Source of the DNA: Oceanobacillus chungangensis
GTDB lineage: Bacteria > Bacillota > Bacilli > Bacillales > Amphibacillaceae
Direction of reading: 5' to 3'
Length of the DNA: 64,000 nt
Assembly (NCBI RefSeq): GCF_003369565.1
Contig: NZ_PIOD01000020.1
Coordinates: 12,487-76,486 of the forward strand
The position numbers and the translations under genes are program-made. A model generated the notes under the pieces. That model ran no database searches, was not told the DNA's origin, and worked only from the letters and a program-made list of their open reading frames with translations. Below, in pieces: positions 34,140 through 44,577 of the stretch (the stretch's first letter is position 1; every line of letters begins with the position of its first letter).

Positions 34140-34904
34140 GTGAAAATGAAAACAATAACATTTGCAGATATACATATAATAGGTGACGTCATCACTGAAA
34201 AGGAGCTTTATAAACAAATTCACTATCCTGAATTATTAAATCGGTATGATAGTAATTTTATCCAATTTAAGCGTATGCCATCTCTTGAAGAATTTATCGG
34301 AGCTGCAAATTATTTAAGAGCTTTTCATTTAGAAAGAGGTCAGAAGCATGTGAAATTTTACTTGCCTGCAAACGAAAAGCCATCAAAGGAATTATTGGAT
34401 TATTTAAAGGAAAAGAGTTACGAGGCAGGCTTTCTTGAATTATATGCAATCGATCCAGAAGCGTTCCCGTCTGTTGATGTGAATCCAGATATAGACATCC
34501 AAACGGTTAAGGCGGATAACTTTTCCACTTATCTTGAGTTGCAATATCAAGCTGACTTACAATTCGGTAAGGAGTATGCAAAACAGAAGATAAATCTATA
34601 TAAGCGTCATTTTAATGATCCGACTATGATGCAAATTATTGCTTATTACCAAGGTGAACCTGCTGGCTCAGTTGATGTGATTATTGCTGATGAAACAGCA
34701 GAAATTGATGGATTATCGGTAAAGGAAGTTTTTCAGAAGAAAGGAATTGGAACTCGATTGCAACAATTTGTGATGAATAAATTTGCTAACAAAACTATTA
34801 TTCTTGTAGCAGACGGCGAAGATACACCGAGAGAAATGTATCGACGGCAGAACTATCATTACGTTGGTTTTCAATATGAAATCCAAAAAATCGATCATGT
34901 ATAA
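34140..34904 (+). CDS. GNAT-family N-acetyltransferase (two-lobe type)
   Basis: A 254-residue protein whose last 120 residues form a GNAT domain (GEPAGSVDVIIADETAEIDGL, then VFQKKGIGTRLQQFVM, the acetyl-CoA loop, and DTPREMYRRQNYHYVGFQYE). The N-terminal half looks like a degenerate second lobe. GAGGAGG fits the GTG at 34140 rather than the in-frame GTG at 34119. Confidence 0.78.
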   Translation: MKMKTITFADIHIIGDVITEKELYKQIHYPELLNRYDSNFIQFKRMPSLEEFIGAANYLRAFHLERGQKHVKFYLPANEKPSKELLDYLKEKSYEAGFLELYAIDPEAFPSVDVNPDIDIQTVKADNFSTYLELQYQADLQFGKEYAKQKINLYKRHFNDPTMMQIIAYYQGEPAGSVDVIIADETAEIDGLSVKEVFQKKGIGTRLQQFVMNKFANKTIILVADGEDTPREMYRRQNYHYVGFQYEIQKIDHV

Positions 34905-35060
34905 ATCGTGCTGTGACTTAATTTAAATAAACATGGTAAACTAATCTATGCTATAATCCAAAATGGATAGTTAGATAAATGAGGTTGTACAACAGGTCAA
35001 TCTCGCATATTTTTATTATAGGTAATGAATGAAAAACTAAGAAAGTAAGGAGTTAACACA

Positions 35061-35897
35061 ATGGAGTTTATTGATTTACTTAAAGCTATCATTCTAGGAT
35101 TAGTAGAGGGATTGACAGAGTTCGCTCCTGTGTCATCAACTGGTCATATGATTTTAGTGGATGACATGTGGTTGAAATCGACAGAGTTTCTAGGGCAATA
35201 TACAGCGAACACGTTTAAAATAGTAATTCAGCTTGGTTCGATATTAGCTGTAGTAATTGTATTCAAGAATCGTTTTATAGATTTATTAGGATTAAATCGT
35301 TTAAGTAAAAAGAAAGTAGTCGTTCATAAATCAAATCATCTGAACATCATGCACGTCATTGTTGGTATAATTCCAGCAGGTGTTTTCGGATTATTGCTTG
35401 ATGACTATATTGATGAAAACTTATTTACTACAAAAACGGTATTAATCGGTTTATTCATCGGAGCAATCTTTATGATTGTTGCGGATTTATTTAGCTCCAA
35501 GAAACCAAAAGTTGAATCGGTTGACCAAATTACGTATAGACAAGCACTAACCGTTGGACTAATTCAATGTCTATCATTATGGCCTGGATTCTCAAGATCT
35601 GGTGCAACGATTTCAGGTGGTATCTTGACTGGGATGAATCACCGAACCGCTGCCGACTTTACATTCATTATGGCTGTTCCTATTATGGCAGGAGCAAGTG
35701 GGGTATCGTTAATTAAAAACTGGCAATACTTTACGATAGAGGCACTTCCATTCTTTATCGTTGGATTTATTAGTGCATTTATATTTGCATTAGTATCAAT
35801 CAAATTCTTCTTGAAATTAATTGATAAAGTAAAATTAATACCGTTCGCTGTTTACCGAATTGTATTAGTATTTGTCATTTATTTCTTGTATTTCTAA
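35061..35897 (+). CDS. uppP: undecaprenyl-diphosphatase UppP (BacA)
   Basis: A 278-residue polytopic membrane phosphatase with both catalytic motifs: GLVEGLTEFAPVSSTGH (13-29, with the active Glu residues and Ser-rich loop) and PGFSRSGATISGG (around 174-186). It recycles undecaprenyl pyrophosphate for cell-wall synthesis and gives bacitracin resistance. GTAAGGAG precedes the ATG. It is monocistronic or co-transcribed with the VOC gene 30 bp downstream. Confidence 0.95.
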   Translation: MEFIDLLKAIILGLVEGLTEFAPVSSTGHMILVDDMWLKSTEFLGQYTANTFKIVIQLGSILAVVIVFKNRFIDLLGLNRLSKKKVVVHKSNHLNIMHVIVGIIPAGVFGLLLDDYIDENLFTTKTVLIGLFIGAIFMIVADLFSSKKPKVESVDQITYRQALTVGLIQCLSLWPGFSRSGATISGGILTGMNHRTAADFTFIMAVPIMAGASGVSLIKNWQYFTIEALPFFIVGFISAFIFALVSIKFFLKLIDKVKLIPFAVYRIVLVFVIYFLYF

Positions 35898-35926
35898 ACT
35901 AGCTAAATATTAAGGAGTGGTGAAAA

Positions 35927-36331
35927 ATGGATAATTTAAAGCATAAGGTTCATCCGTTTTTAATGTTTGAAGGGAAAGCAGAAGAAGCTATGAATCTTTA
36001 TACATCAGTATTTGATGATGCGAAGATTATTACGATTAGACGTTATGCTGCAAATGAGGCTGGCGAAGAAGGAACAGTAATGCAAGCTATATTCTCTATT
36101 AAAGGCCAGGAGATTATGTGCAGTGATAGTAATGTTAAGCATAATTTCACTTTCACGCCATCCATTTCATTATTTGTAACCTGTGATACGGAAGAGGAGC
36201 TTGACCACGCTTTTGAAGCTCTCTCCCAAGAAGGACAGGTTTATATGCCACTTAATAATTATGGATTCAGTAAGAAATTTGGCTGGGTTGGTGATGTATT
36301 CGGTGTTACGTGGCAATTAAATTTAGCGTAG
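35927..36331 (+). CDS. VOC-family protein (PhnB/YjdN type)
   Basis: A 134-residue vicinal-oxygen-chelate protein: KVHPFLMFEGKAEEAMNLYTSVF at the start (residues 7-29), GQEIMCSDSNVKHNFTFTPS in the middle and KKFGWVGDVFGVTWQLNL at the end, typical of the 3-demethylubiquinone methyltransferase-like PhnB group. No catalytic function is established for these. AAGGAGTG precedes the ATG. Confidence 0.85.
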   Translation: MDNLKHKVHPFLMFEGKAEEAMNLYTSVFDDAKIITIRRYAANEAGEEGTVMQAIFSIKGQEIMCSDSNVKHNFTFTPSISLFVTCDTEEELDHAFEALSQEGQVYMPLNNYGFSKKFGWVGDVFGVTWQLNLA

Positions 36332-36343
36332 AGAATCTGTGAG

Positions 36344-36377
36344 AAAAGGCTGGACATATATGTTCAGCCTTTTTGCT
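36344..36377 (+). terminator. terminator after the VOC gene
   Basis: AAAAGGCTGGACA (36344-36356) pairs with TGTTCAGCCTTTT (36361-36373) with one G-U pair, followed by T-rich sequence. Confidence 0.9.
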
Positions 36378-36439
36378 TGGTGCTTAGGAAACTATACAAT
36401 TTGGATGCTGTGAATAACTAAATTGCCGAGAATAGTCAC

Positions 36440-36680
36440 CTACAGCTCCCGTGCTCCTAGCAAGACCTCCCCCACCTCATGACAATCTAAAGAGGACTTG
36501 CCAATTGGTTATACATGAGGCTTAGTCACACTTATACCCGTGTGGTGAAAGACAGCATCGATTTGCTTTCCCTCCCAAAGAGTTTCCTATATCTCCTTCG
36601 AAGGTATGTTCGACACGTTGAACCACCCAAAATTGCGGGTGCAGTCCGTACACAGCACAAACGGGCGCTTGCGCTTTTAT
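36440..36680 (+). repeat. structured dispersed repeat, short copy (A)
   Basis: It aligns with 45717-46101: shared CCCGTGCTCCTAG, CACCTCATGA-AATCTAAAGA-GACTTGCC-ATTGGT, TTGTGGTGAAA-like, TTTCCT-TATCTCCT and the end GCAGTCCGT...GGGCGCTTGCGCTTTT. This copy lacks the central hairpins of the longer one. It ends only a few bases from the 3' end of the patatin gene. Confidence 0.8.
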
Positions 36681-36683
36681 TCG

Positions 36684-37583
36684 TTATGAAGAAACAATCT
36701 CCATTGATAGAGGGGAAACAGTGCTTTCTGCTGTATCTAAAAATCGTTTCAGTGAATCCATTTTCTTTTCTGCTTCAGTATAGCCTTGCATATATAAGAT
36801 TTCAAGCTTCCTATGATCCTTTTCAATTCTGCTAGCCTTTAGAGGCTGTTCCGGCTGAATAAAAAATACTTCTTCTCGTTTTTCCATTTCCCTTAGAACT
36901 TGCATCGTTTGGTTGTACGTGAGATGACGATCGCGTAATAGTTTAATAAGTTCGGGTTTATTTCTAAAAAATCTCTTGAAGAACCAATTCAGTTTTGTTC
37001 CGTTTTTTATGTAACCTTTATTTCTTGTAAGAATAACGACATTCTTCTTTAAACCACTTTCAAGTAATGGTTCGATTGGAATTGGGTCGGAGACACCACC
37101 ATCCATTAATTCAATCTCACCATGGAAGATGCTTGAAGCGAGCACAGGTAATGAACAAGAAGCACGTGTTATTTTTATTAACTCATCCAAAGAACTATAC
37201 TGATTATAATAAATGGGCTTTCCCGTGTTAATATCTGTCGTGCCAATAATGAATCTTGAAGCAGAAGCTTGAAATAAATCAAAATCAATTGGGACGAGTT
37301 CTCGAGGGATTTTATCAAAGATATAATCCATTCCGAATAATTCTTTCTCTCGAATCATTTTCAGAAAGGAGACGGATTTTGGATTTCCTCCAACATTTTT
37401 CAATATTTGATAGTTACGTTCACGTTGCTTTGAGATAAAAGAGCTTCCGATTAGTGCTCCTGCAGATGCAGTTGCTACGACAGGAAATTCAACTCCCTTA
37501 TCTAGAAAAAGGTCGAGTACTCCTGCAGTATAGGCGCATCTCATACCTCCGCCTTCTAATAGAAGTCCAACGTTATCGTTCAA
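36684..37583 (-). CDS. patatin-like phospholipase (RssA family)
   Basis: A 299-residue patatin: oxyanion loop LEGGGMRCAYTAGVL (9-23), nucleophile Ser40 in TASAG (the first Gly of GxSxG is Thr38), and catalytic Asp161 in MDGGVSDP. It hydrolyses acyl esters, probably of membrane lipids. The 3' end borders the structured repeat, and the C-terminal tail (TAESTVSPLSMEIVSS) may be read from repeat-adjacent DNA. No neighbour suggests a pathway. Confidence 0.85.
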   Translation of the reverse strand: MNDNVGLLLEGGGMRCAYTAGVLDLFLDKGVEFPVVATASAGALIGSSFISKQRERNYQILKNVGGNPKSVSFLKMIREKELFGMDYIFDKIPRELVPIDFDLFQASASRFIIGTTDINTGKPIYYNQYSSLDELIKITRASCSLPVLASSIFHGEIELMDGGVSDPIPIEPLLESGLKKNVVILTRNKGYIKNGTKLNWFFKRFFRNKPELIKLLRDRHLTYNQTMQVLREMEKREEVFFIQPEQPLKASRIEKDHRKLEILYMQGYTEAEKKMDSLKRFLDTAESTVSPLSMEIVSS

Positions 37584-37894
37584 TTTATGCCCACTTCCCT
37601 TACAGCATATAGCTATATTTATAGAGGTTCTTTAAAAGGTCTGATAAAAATGAATTATTGGATTTCTGTTGTAGCCTGTTTCTTCTACCGGTTAATACAT
37701 TCAGCGATTTTCTGCTAAACCTGTCGACGTCTAGGACGGTTAGTGCCGATGTTCTCAATCTTGGCCGACGCAGTCTTTTTCTAATCCTTTTTGAATATTT
37801 ATTATTTGGCAAGTAATAAAAAGCTTTATGATAAATGAATGGAGTATTTCATTAGTAATCTATGTGACAATATCCAGTAATATTCTAGCTATGC
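37584..37894. other. intergenic, GC-richer patch
   Basis: A minus-strand open frame at 37600-37812 is Arg-rich with no ribosome binding site and I reject it. GTCGACGTCTAGGACGGTTAG (about 37725) resembles the CAGTCCTAGGACGTCGCG patch near 33295 in the opposite orientation, so a diverged repeat may be present. Confidence 0.35.
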
Positions 37895-38757
37895 TTATTG
37901 CTTCATAACCTCCGCTAGCATACGAATACCTGCCATTCGATTGTCGATACTAGGGAAATTTGGGATAATCGTTACCTCATCCGCATTGAATATGTTTGCT
38001 AGGAGAATGATTTCTTCTTTTACCTGTTTGGGGTTACCAATGATTGCCCTTTTGCGAATTTGATTTATCTTTTGTTTTTCAAAAGTGGTAAAAGAATGCT
38101 TGTTAGCAGTTTCAACAGAAGGAAAGTAGGTTGGAAGTGGTGACGATATGTTTTGATTATTTCGATTCCTCTTCCAGCTGGATTGATAAAATGTGCGAAA
38201 GTAAAGGCAGTTCCGTTCTCAGCGGCTATTTTTTTACTTTCACCACCAGCACCAAGCATCCAAACCTCTGGGGTTGTTTCGCTAATCGGTGTTGCAGTTA
38301 ATGTAGGAAAACGGTGATTCTCTGGGCTTTCATTTGATAAGTATCTTACTACATCTTTTACTTGCTGTTTGTAAGTTAATCTTTCGCCTTTCTCTTCATT
38401 TAGCACACGATTAATAATCCTGCCACCGCTGCTATCACCAATTCCGAGGTCAATCCGGTTTGGGTGAAATGTCTCGAGTGTAAGAAAATTTTCAGCCACC
38501 TTATAAGGACTATAGTGAGGGAGCATTACACCACCAGAGCCGATACGAATCCGTTTGGTCGCCGCTGCTAAATAAATCATAATCATTTCTGGAGAACTAC
38601 TGGCAATTGAAAATGCTTGATGTTGCTCTGGTACCCAAAATCGGTGATACCCTAGATCGTCAGCTAGCTTGGCAAGTTCAGTAGTTTGCAATAATGCATC
38701 TCTTGCATTCTCCCCTTCATCAACTAATACGTAATCAAGTATATTGACTGGAACCAT
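37895..38757 (-). pseudogene. luciferase-like (LLM) flavin oxidoreductase pseudogene
   Basis: The first 215 codons from the ATG at 38757 match LLM-class monooxygenases (ILDYVLVDEGENARDALLQT; FWVPEQHQ; RIGSGGVMLPHYSPYKVAENF; DLGIGDSSGG; EVWMLGAGGESKKIA). Near 38140 the reading frame shifts: the true C-terminus (IIGNPKQVKEEIILLANIF...DEVTIIPNF...MAGIRMLAEVMKQ) continues in another frame to a TAA at 37895-37897. The region between is also shortened, so a deletion accompanied the shift. Confidence 0.85.
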
Positions 38758-38960
38758 GTTTCACCTTCTTTCAATTACAATGGTCTTACTTATATTTTCC
38801 TATATCGGAGTTAATAAGGCAATTATAGGAGGGGAGGGAATGTGTCTGCTTATTCAGATTGATGAAAATGGTGTATTTGAAATTTGGCGAGAGTTCCAGA
38901 TAACACTAATCTCCCACCGATATCCATACTCCAATCACACCTAGAATCTCACAGCAAACG

Positions 38961-38994
38961 AAAAAGGAATTACTACCAAAATTGTAGAAATCCC
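38961..38994 (-). terminator. terminator of the pullulanase gene
   Basis: GGAATTACTAC (38966-38976) pairs with GTAGAAATCCC (38984-38994) with one mismatch and one G-U; on the minus strand TTTTTCG follows. Confidence 0.7.
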
Positions 38995-39030
38995 TCTTCA
39001 TTTTATATGTGATTAAAAACCAAAAATTCT

Positions 39031-41205
39031 TCACTCGACACGTATTCCACCTATATTCACAAAGGAATCGGGATTTTTACTCGTTAAGGATTTCCTCGAT
39101 TTCTGTAAAACGACCAATTCGAGAGGGGTAATGAACGTAAATTCACCAATCACGGTCCGCTCTTCTTTGCTCTTATGAAAATCATTTGTTATCGCGACTT
39201 TCCAGTTCCCTGGTGATGGTAATTGTAGTTGCTGCTTCTCTTTCGTTGGATTGACATAGATAGAGAAATCTTCCTCATCACCAAGTAATGTGAAACCGAA
39301 AACAGAGTTTGGTGTATCAAGAATATGAAGTCTCCTGCTTATCTCTTCTCTAGATGTCATTCGAAAAACAATGTATTTCTTCCTTAAGGCAATTAGCGAT
39401 TTAACAAATTCAACGGATTCATTTTCAAACGCTCTCTTTTGCCAATCCAATTGGTTAATCAAGTCACCAGAAATATAACTATTCTCTTCACCAAATTTAC
39501 TTCTGAACCACTCCTGACCTGCATGAATGAATGGTACACCTTGACTTAATAATGTAATCCCTGTTGCGAGCTGCTGCATTTTCTTACGATCCATCTCACT
39601 TGAGTCTTTATTGGTCAATTCTAGCCGGTCCCATAAGGTGTGATTGTCATGACACTCCACATAATTCACCGTTTGTGTCACTTCGGATACGAAAGAAGAC
39701 CCGAATAGGTTAAAAGCAGACCCGGAAACAAGTCCAGGCAATCGCTCAATAAATCGTCCATTCCCATTAACGTATCCTGTATCACCTGCATGGAATAAAT
39801 TCCCTTTTAAAGAATCGCGAAAGAAATCATTGAAAAAACGTATGCTTTTTAACTGAGCGGAATTTCTGCTTGTTGCTTTTCTTTCCGATGCCAGCGCTGT
39901 TGAAAGCTCCCAACCTTCACCTAAGAGCATGATAGGCACAGGCTCTTCCTTGCAGCGCTCCTCGATTTGGCGCATCGTTTCGATATCGATTGCTCCCATG
40001 AGATCGAAGCGAAATCCATCAACATGATATTCTTTCAGCCAGAAGTCAACTGTATCCAAAATGAACGCACGTGCCATTCCACGCTCAGATGCGATATCAT
40101 TGCCGACACCAGTTCCATTACTTAAAATTCCATTTTCGTGATAACGGAAATAATAACCTGGAACGAGCTTTTCGAATGGAGACTCTTCCATAATAAAGAC
40201 ATGATTAAATACAACATCAAGAATGACAGAGATACCCTCGCGGTGAAAGGCACTAATCATTTCCTTACACTCATTAATTCTTGCAAAGGGATTTTCCGGA
40301 ACGACAGAATAACTGCCCTCGGGAACTTGGAAATAAAGTGGGTCATATCCCCAATTATAATCTGGGCCAGGATTAAGCTCATCGACACGTGCATAATCAT
40401 TTATTGGCAATAATTGAACGTGGGTACAGCCTAATTCTTTAATATAGGATAGAGCTGTAGAGTAGCCATTCTTTGTCGTTGTCCCTATTTCAGCCATACC
40501 TAAATACTTGCCTTTATTTATTACGTTACTATCGGGATGAATCGTTGCATCACGAACATGTAGCTCATAAATAATCGCATCCTGAAGGCTAGTTCGCTTT
40601 GGTCTGAATTGATTGTTCTCATCTACTTGCTTCAGTCTAGAAAGGTCAACAACGATTCCTTTTTCACTATTCGGTAACATTGCTTTTGCGTATGGATCGC
40701 TAACAAGAATTGTTTTTCCATTAACATTGACCTCATACTCATAGGTTGCCCCATGCCAGTTACCAGAAATGGTTGATCTCCATACACCTCGATTATGGCG
40801 TTTGAGTACATAAAATTGCGCATCTAATTTCACCTTTACACTGATGGCAGTAGGAGCCCAAACAGCAAAGGTTGTCGCTGATTCCTTGCAATGTGCTCCA
40901 AGGATTGCATCGACAGCTGAATAGTTATTATCAAACCATTTCGTACGTACGATTGCACCAGCATAGATAGGGATATCCAGTTCCCCCCACTGGAGGATGA
41001 GCGACTCGCCGATCGGAAGGTCCTCGTAAAAATGGATTATGATCGTTGTATCGTCTATTTGATTTCCAATATAGGTTTGAAAGTACTTTTCCTTATTCCC
41101 CCAATAAATAATTGGTTCTACATGGGGATATGACACTAAAGAACGATCGTTGAAGATGACTGTCAGTTTCCGGGCATCATCAATCCAAGCTGTTGTGGTA
41201 TTCAC
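39031..41205 (-). CDS. pulA: type I pullulanase (glycogen/starch debranching enzyme)
   Basis: A 724-residue GH13 enzyme. After an N-terminal region and a CBM48-like domain (about 105-185) comes the barrel with the type I pullulanase signature YNWGYDP (283-289), nucleophile Asp401 (HVDGFRFDLMG), acid/base Glu430 (LLGEGWE) and Asp520 (VECHDNHTLWDR). It cleaves alpha-1,6 branches. There is no signal peptide, so it acts in the cytoplasm on glycogen or imported maltodextrins. AAGGAG precedes the GTG start. It is divergent from the glycogen operon, which suggests joint glycogen turnover. Confidence 0.93.
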   Translation of the reverse strand: MNTTTAWIDDARKLTVIFNDRSLVSYPHVEPIIYWGNKEKYFQTYIGNQIDDTTIIIHFYEDLPIGESLILQWGELDIPIYAGAIVRTKWFDNNYSAVDAILGAHCKESATTFAVWAPTAISVKVKLDAQFYVLKRHNRGVWRSTISGNWHGATYEYEVNVNGKTILVSDPYAKAMLPNSEKGIVVDLSRLKQVDENNQFRPKRTSLQDAIIYELHVRDATIHPDSNVINKGKYLGMAEIGTTTKNGYSTALSYIKELGCTHVQLLPINDYARVDELNPGPDYNWGYDPLYFQVPEGSYSVVPENPFARINECKEMISAFHREGISVILDVVFNHVFIMEESPFEKLVPGYYFRYHENGILSNGTGVGNDIASERGMARAFILDTVDFWLKEYHVDGFRFDLMGAIDIETMRQIEERCKEEPVPIMLLGEGWELSTALASERKATSRNSAQLKSIRFFNDFFRDSLKGNLFHAGDTGYVNGNGRFIERLPGLVSGSAFNLFGSSFVSEVTQTVNYVECHDNHTLWDRLELTNKDSSEMDRKKMQQLATGITLLSQGVPFIHAGQEWFRSKFGEENSYISGDLINQLDWQKRAFENESVEFVKSLIALRKKYIVFRMTSREEISRRLHILDTPNSVFGFTLLGDEEDFSIYVNPTKEKQQLQLPSPGNWKVAITNDFHKSKEERTVIGEFTFITPLELVVLQKSRKSLTSKNPDSFVNIGGIRVE

Positions 41206-41509
41206 GGAAGCAACTCCTTTTTCAAACTTACATTTTATTATATGTATCCTATTCCAGAAAAGGAATAAATTTTATGGATCCTTTAACGAGGATAACCAGC
41301 TTAGGTGGTTTGTAAACAAAATTTAATAGGTAATGAGTAATTTCGATAAAAAACGACAACAACCCTTGATGTAATAAGGTTTATGTCGAACGAAATTTCC
41401 GACATTGGGTTGAAGTGGCAAATAATTCAAACTATAATTAATACTAAATATAATACTGGAATTCTGCATAGTTTATTATTGCAGCTAGGTTCAAACGAGG
41501 GGGAGCATA
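41206..41509. other. divergent promoter region of pulA and the glg operon
   Basis: AT-rich. CATAGTTT (41466-41473) with an ATA about 14 bp upstream weakly resembles a sigma-E promoter, the type used by the B. subtilis glg operon; this is only a resemblance. A plus-strand frame at 41383-41601 overlaps glgB in another frame and is not a gene. Confidence 0.35.
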
Positions 41510-43438
41510 TTGTACTACAACATTTCAGAGCAAGACATCTATCTATTTCATCAAGGTACAAATTATCGAAGTCACAAAATTCTAGGTTGCCACCAAATTG
41601 AATGGGAAGGTATTCAAGGTCACCGGTTTGCAGTTTGGGCACCGAATGCGGATAGTGTTCGTGTTGTAGGAGATTTTAATCATTGGGATGAATCTAGTCA
41701 CATCCTGGAGAGAGTTACGAATGAGGGGCTATGGGTCGGTTTTTTTAAAGATATTCCGGTAGGTTCTGCGTATAAATATAAATTAACTTCTTCTAATGAA
41801 CAGCTGCCCTTAAAGTCAGATCCTTATGCTATTCAGTCGGAACTGCGACCAGCGACAGCATCACTTACAACTGCTAATTCAACCTATGATTGGCAGGATA
41901 AGGAATGGCAGGAAAGCAGAAAAGTGTACAACCCACATCAATCGCCAATCACTATTTATGAAGTACATTTGGGGTCGTGGAAAACGAAAGAATCAGGAGA
42001 ATATTTCACGTACCAGGAGCTTGCAAATGAGTTAATTCCATACGTGAAATCACTAGGATTTACCCATATCGAGCTGCTGCCACTCTCTGAGCATCCATTC
42101 GATCTGTCATGGGGCTATCAGACAACCGGTTATTTTTCCGTTACGTCAAGGTATGGAACTCCTGATGAATTTAAATATTTTGTTGATATGTGCCACAGGC
42201 ATGATATCGGAGTCATTATGGACTGGGTTCCGGGGCATTTTTGTAAAGACGATTTTGCATTAAGGAGATTTGATGGGAGGCCCTTGTACGAATATGCCGA
42301 TCCAAAAAAAGCAGAGAAAAAAGCTTGGGGAACATTAACCTTTGACTTTGGTCGTCCTGAAGTACAAAGCTTCTTAATATCCAACGCGCTTTTCTGGCTT
42401 GAAGAATACCATATTGATGGCATCAGGGTTGATGCTGTCGCAAGTATGCTGCATCTTAACTTTGACAGACCAGATGGTGAGGAGAAAATCTATAACTCGT
42501 TTGGTGGGGAAGAGAATCTTGAAGCATACGCATTTATTCGCAAACTAAATGAAGTGGTTTTTTCTTACAAGCCAAGTACGTTAATGATGGCTGAAGATAG
42601 TTCTGATCTTCCTCTTGTAACTGCCCCGACCTATTCAGGTGGTCTCGGTTTTAATTTTAAGTGGAATATGGGTTGGATGAACGACATGCTGAAATACATG
42701 AAGAAAGAACCTGTACACCGTAAGTGGCATCACAATCTGCTTACATTCTCTTTTATGTATACTCACTCAGAAAATTTCTTATTACCATTATCGCATGATG
42801 AGGTCGTCCATGGTAAAAAATCCTTATTGGATAAAATGCCTGGTGATCAGTGGCAGCAGTTTGCCAATCTAAGGTTGCTATACGGGTATATGATGGCACA
42901 CCCAGGTAAGAAGCTTTTATTTATGGGGAGTGAGCTTGGCCAATATGCAGAATGGAAGGATAAAGAACAATTAGACTGGCATCTATTAAACTATCCATTA
43001 CATCTCGGAATTCATACGTATGTAAAAGCCTTAAACCGTTTCTATCAAGAGCATCCACAATTATTCGACTTTGACCATGATCCTAAGGGGTTCGAATGGG
43101 TTGATCCACATAATATCGATCAAAGTATTGTTGCATTTAGGAGAAAGGGTAAGCGGTTAGATGATGATCTTGTCATAGTATGTAATTTTACACCTGTGAC
43201 TTATTATGACTATAAAGTTGGGGTTCCAGTTCCAGGGAAATATCGGGAGATCTTTAACTCGGATCGAACTGAATTTGGTGGTTCAGGAGTTACTAGTGAA
43301 GTAGAACATTTTAGCTTCCCGGACAACTGGCATGGTTTACCACAGCACATCAAGATTAAAGTTCCACCTTTAGCAATTTCCGTTTTTCATCAAGATAATT
43401 TAAATTTGGAGGAGGATACAGATTGGAAGAAATTATAG
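41510..43438 (+). CDS. glgB: 1,4-alpha-glucan branching enzyme GlgB
   Basis: A 642-residue GH13 enzyme with CBM48 ([11 protein letters not shown], 50-60) and catalytic Asp308 ([13 protein letters not shown]), Glu362 (MMAEDSSD) and Asp430 ([12 protein letters not shown]). It introduces alpha-1,6 branches into glycogen. The start is a TTG with GAGGGGGA upstream. It is the first gene of glgB-glgC-glgD-glgA-glgP, the B. subtilis order, and overlaps glgC by 16 bp. Confidence 0.95.
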   Translation: MYYNISEQDIYLFHQGTNYRSHKILGCHQIEWEGIQGHRFAVWAPNADSVRVVGDFNHWDESSHILERVTNEGLWVGFFKDIPVGSAYKYKLTSSNEQLPLKSDPYAIQSELRPATASLTTANSTYDWQDKEWQESRKVYNPHQSPITIYEVHLGSWKTKESGEYFTYQELANELIPYVKSLGFTHIELLPLSEHPFDLSWGYQTTGYFSVTSRYGTPDEFKYFVDMCHRHDIGVIMDWVPGHFCKDDFALRRFDGRPLYEYADPKKAEKKAWGTLTFDFGRPEVQSFLISNALFWLEEYHIDGIRVDAVASMLHLNFDRPDGEEKIYNSFGGEENLEAYAFIRKLNEVVFSYKPSTLMMAEDSSDLPLVTAPTYSGGLGFNFKWNMGWMNDMLKYMKKEPVHRKWHHNLLTFSFMYTHSENFLLPLSHDEVVHGKKSLLDKMPGDQWQQFANLRLLYGYMMAHPGKKLLFMGSELGQYAEWKDKEQLDWHLLNYPLHLGIHTYVKALNRFYQEHPQLFDFDHDPKGFEWVDPHNIDQSIVAFRRKGKRLDDDLVIVCNFTPVTYYDYKVGVPVPGKYREIFNSDRTEFGGSGVTSEVEHFSFPDNWHGLPQHIKIKVPPLAISVFHQDNLNLEEDTDWKKL

Positions 43439-44577
43439 GGATGTTGTTAGCTGGAGGAGAAGGAAAACGATTAGGTGCATTAACGAATAATATTGCAAAG
43501 CCTGCTGTACCATTTGGTGGGAAATATCGGATTATCGACTTTACATTGAGTAATTGTACGAATTCCAACATTCAAACGCTAGGAGTATTAACGCAATATT
43601 CACCTCTCGAGCTGAATCGACATATTGGTAACGGAAAACCATGGGATTTGGATCGTGGGACGGGTGGTGTGTCCGTACTATCTCCATATACCGCTAAGAA
43701 CGGTGGAGACTGGTACTCTGGAACTGCCGATGCGATCTATCAGAATATCCATTTCATTAATCAACATAATCCAGAGTATGTCCTTGTTATTTCTGGCGAT
43801 CATATCTATCAAATGGATTATCAGCGACTGCTTGAACAGCATAAAGCAACCGAGGCAGATGCGACGATATCTGTAATCGAAGTTCCTTGGGAGGAAGCAT
43901 CACGTTTTGGTATTTTGAATACGACGGAAAATTTGCGAATCTATGAATTTGATGAAAAGCCAATTAATCCAAAGAGTAATCTAGCTTCAATGGGCATCTA
44001 TATCTTTACATGGGAAACTTTGAAGGCATATTTGATTAAGGATGCACAGAAGAAATCATCCAGTCATGATTTCGGAAAGGATATTATTCCTGCAATGTTA
44101 GATAATGACCTTCGTCTCTACGCTTATCAATTCAATGGCTATTGGAAAGATGTAGGAACGATTCAAAGCTACTGGGAAGCTAATATGGACTTGCTGGATG
44201 AAGATTGGGGACAAGCGTTAAACAATAAGAACTGGAAAATGTATACGAATGACACTAACTATCCTCCGCAATTTATCGGTGAAGATGCAGTGGTTAGTCA
44301 CTCGCTCATTAATTCCGGTTGCTTTGTCTATGGAATGATTGAAAGCTCCGTACTATTCAAAAATGTAGTAGTGGAGCGCGGTTGTTCAATCAATCAATCT
44401 ATCCTGCATCCTGGAGTAAAAGTTGGAAAGAACGCTACATTAGAACGTGTAATTGTCATGGAAAATACAGAAATACCAGAGGGAACAAGTATCCGAATTG
44501 GTGAAAATGAAGAGCCGCTCGTAATCAATCAAGATATTTTAACAGGTATGTTAACGCTATCTGGGGAGGAAATTTAA
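43423..44577 (+). CDS. glgC: glucose-1-phosphate adenylyltransferase GlgC
   Basis: A 384-residue nucleotidyltransferase with the pyrophosphorylase signature [13 protein letters not shown] (9-21), the [15 protein letters not shown] block and a C-terminal left-handed beta-helix. It makes ADP-glucose, the committed step of glycogen synthesis. The start is TTG with GGAGGA upstream, inside the end of glgB; its TAA overlaps the glgD ATG. Confidence 0.95.
   Translation: MEEIIGMLLAGGEGKRLGALTNNIAKPAVPFGGKYRIIDFTLSNCTNSNIQTLGVLTQYSPLELNRHIGNGKPWDLDRGTGGVSVLSPYTAKNGGDWYSGTADAIYQNIHFINQHNPEYVLVISGDHIYQMDYQRLLEQHKATEADATISVIEVPWEEASRFGILNTTENLRIYEFDEKPINPKSNLASMGIYIFTWETLKAYLIKDAQKKSSSHDFGKDIIPAMLDNDLRLYAYQFNGYWKDVGTIQSYWEANMDLLDEDWGQALNNKNWKMYTNDTNYPPQFIGEDAVVSHSLINSGCFVYGMIESSVLFKNVVVERGCSINQSILHPGVKVGKNATLERVIVMENTEIPEGTSIRIGENEEPLVINQDILTGMLTLSGEEI

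Noticed and set aside
36515-36835. 106-codon plus-strand frame
   Set aside because: It covers the structured repeat and the antisense end of the patatin gene.
37600-37812. Arg-rich 70-codon minus-strand frame
   Set aside because: TTG start without ribosome binding site, atypical composition, lies in a repeat-like patch.
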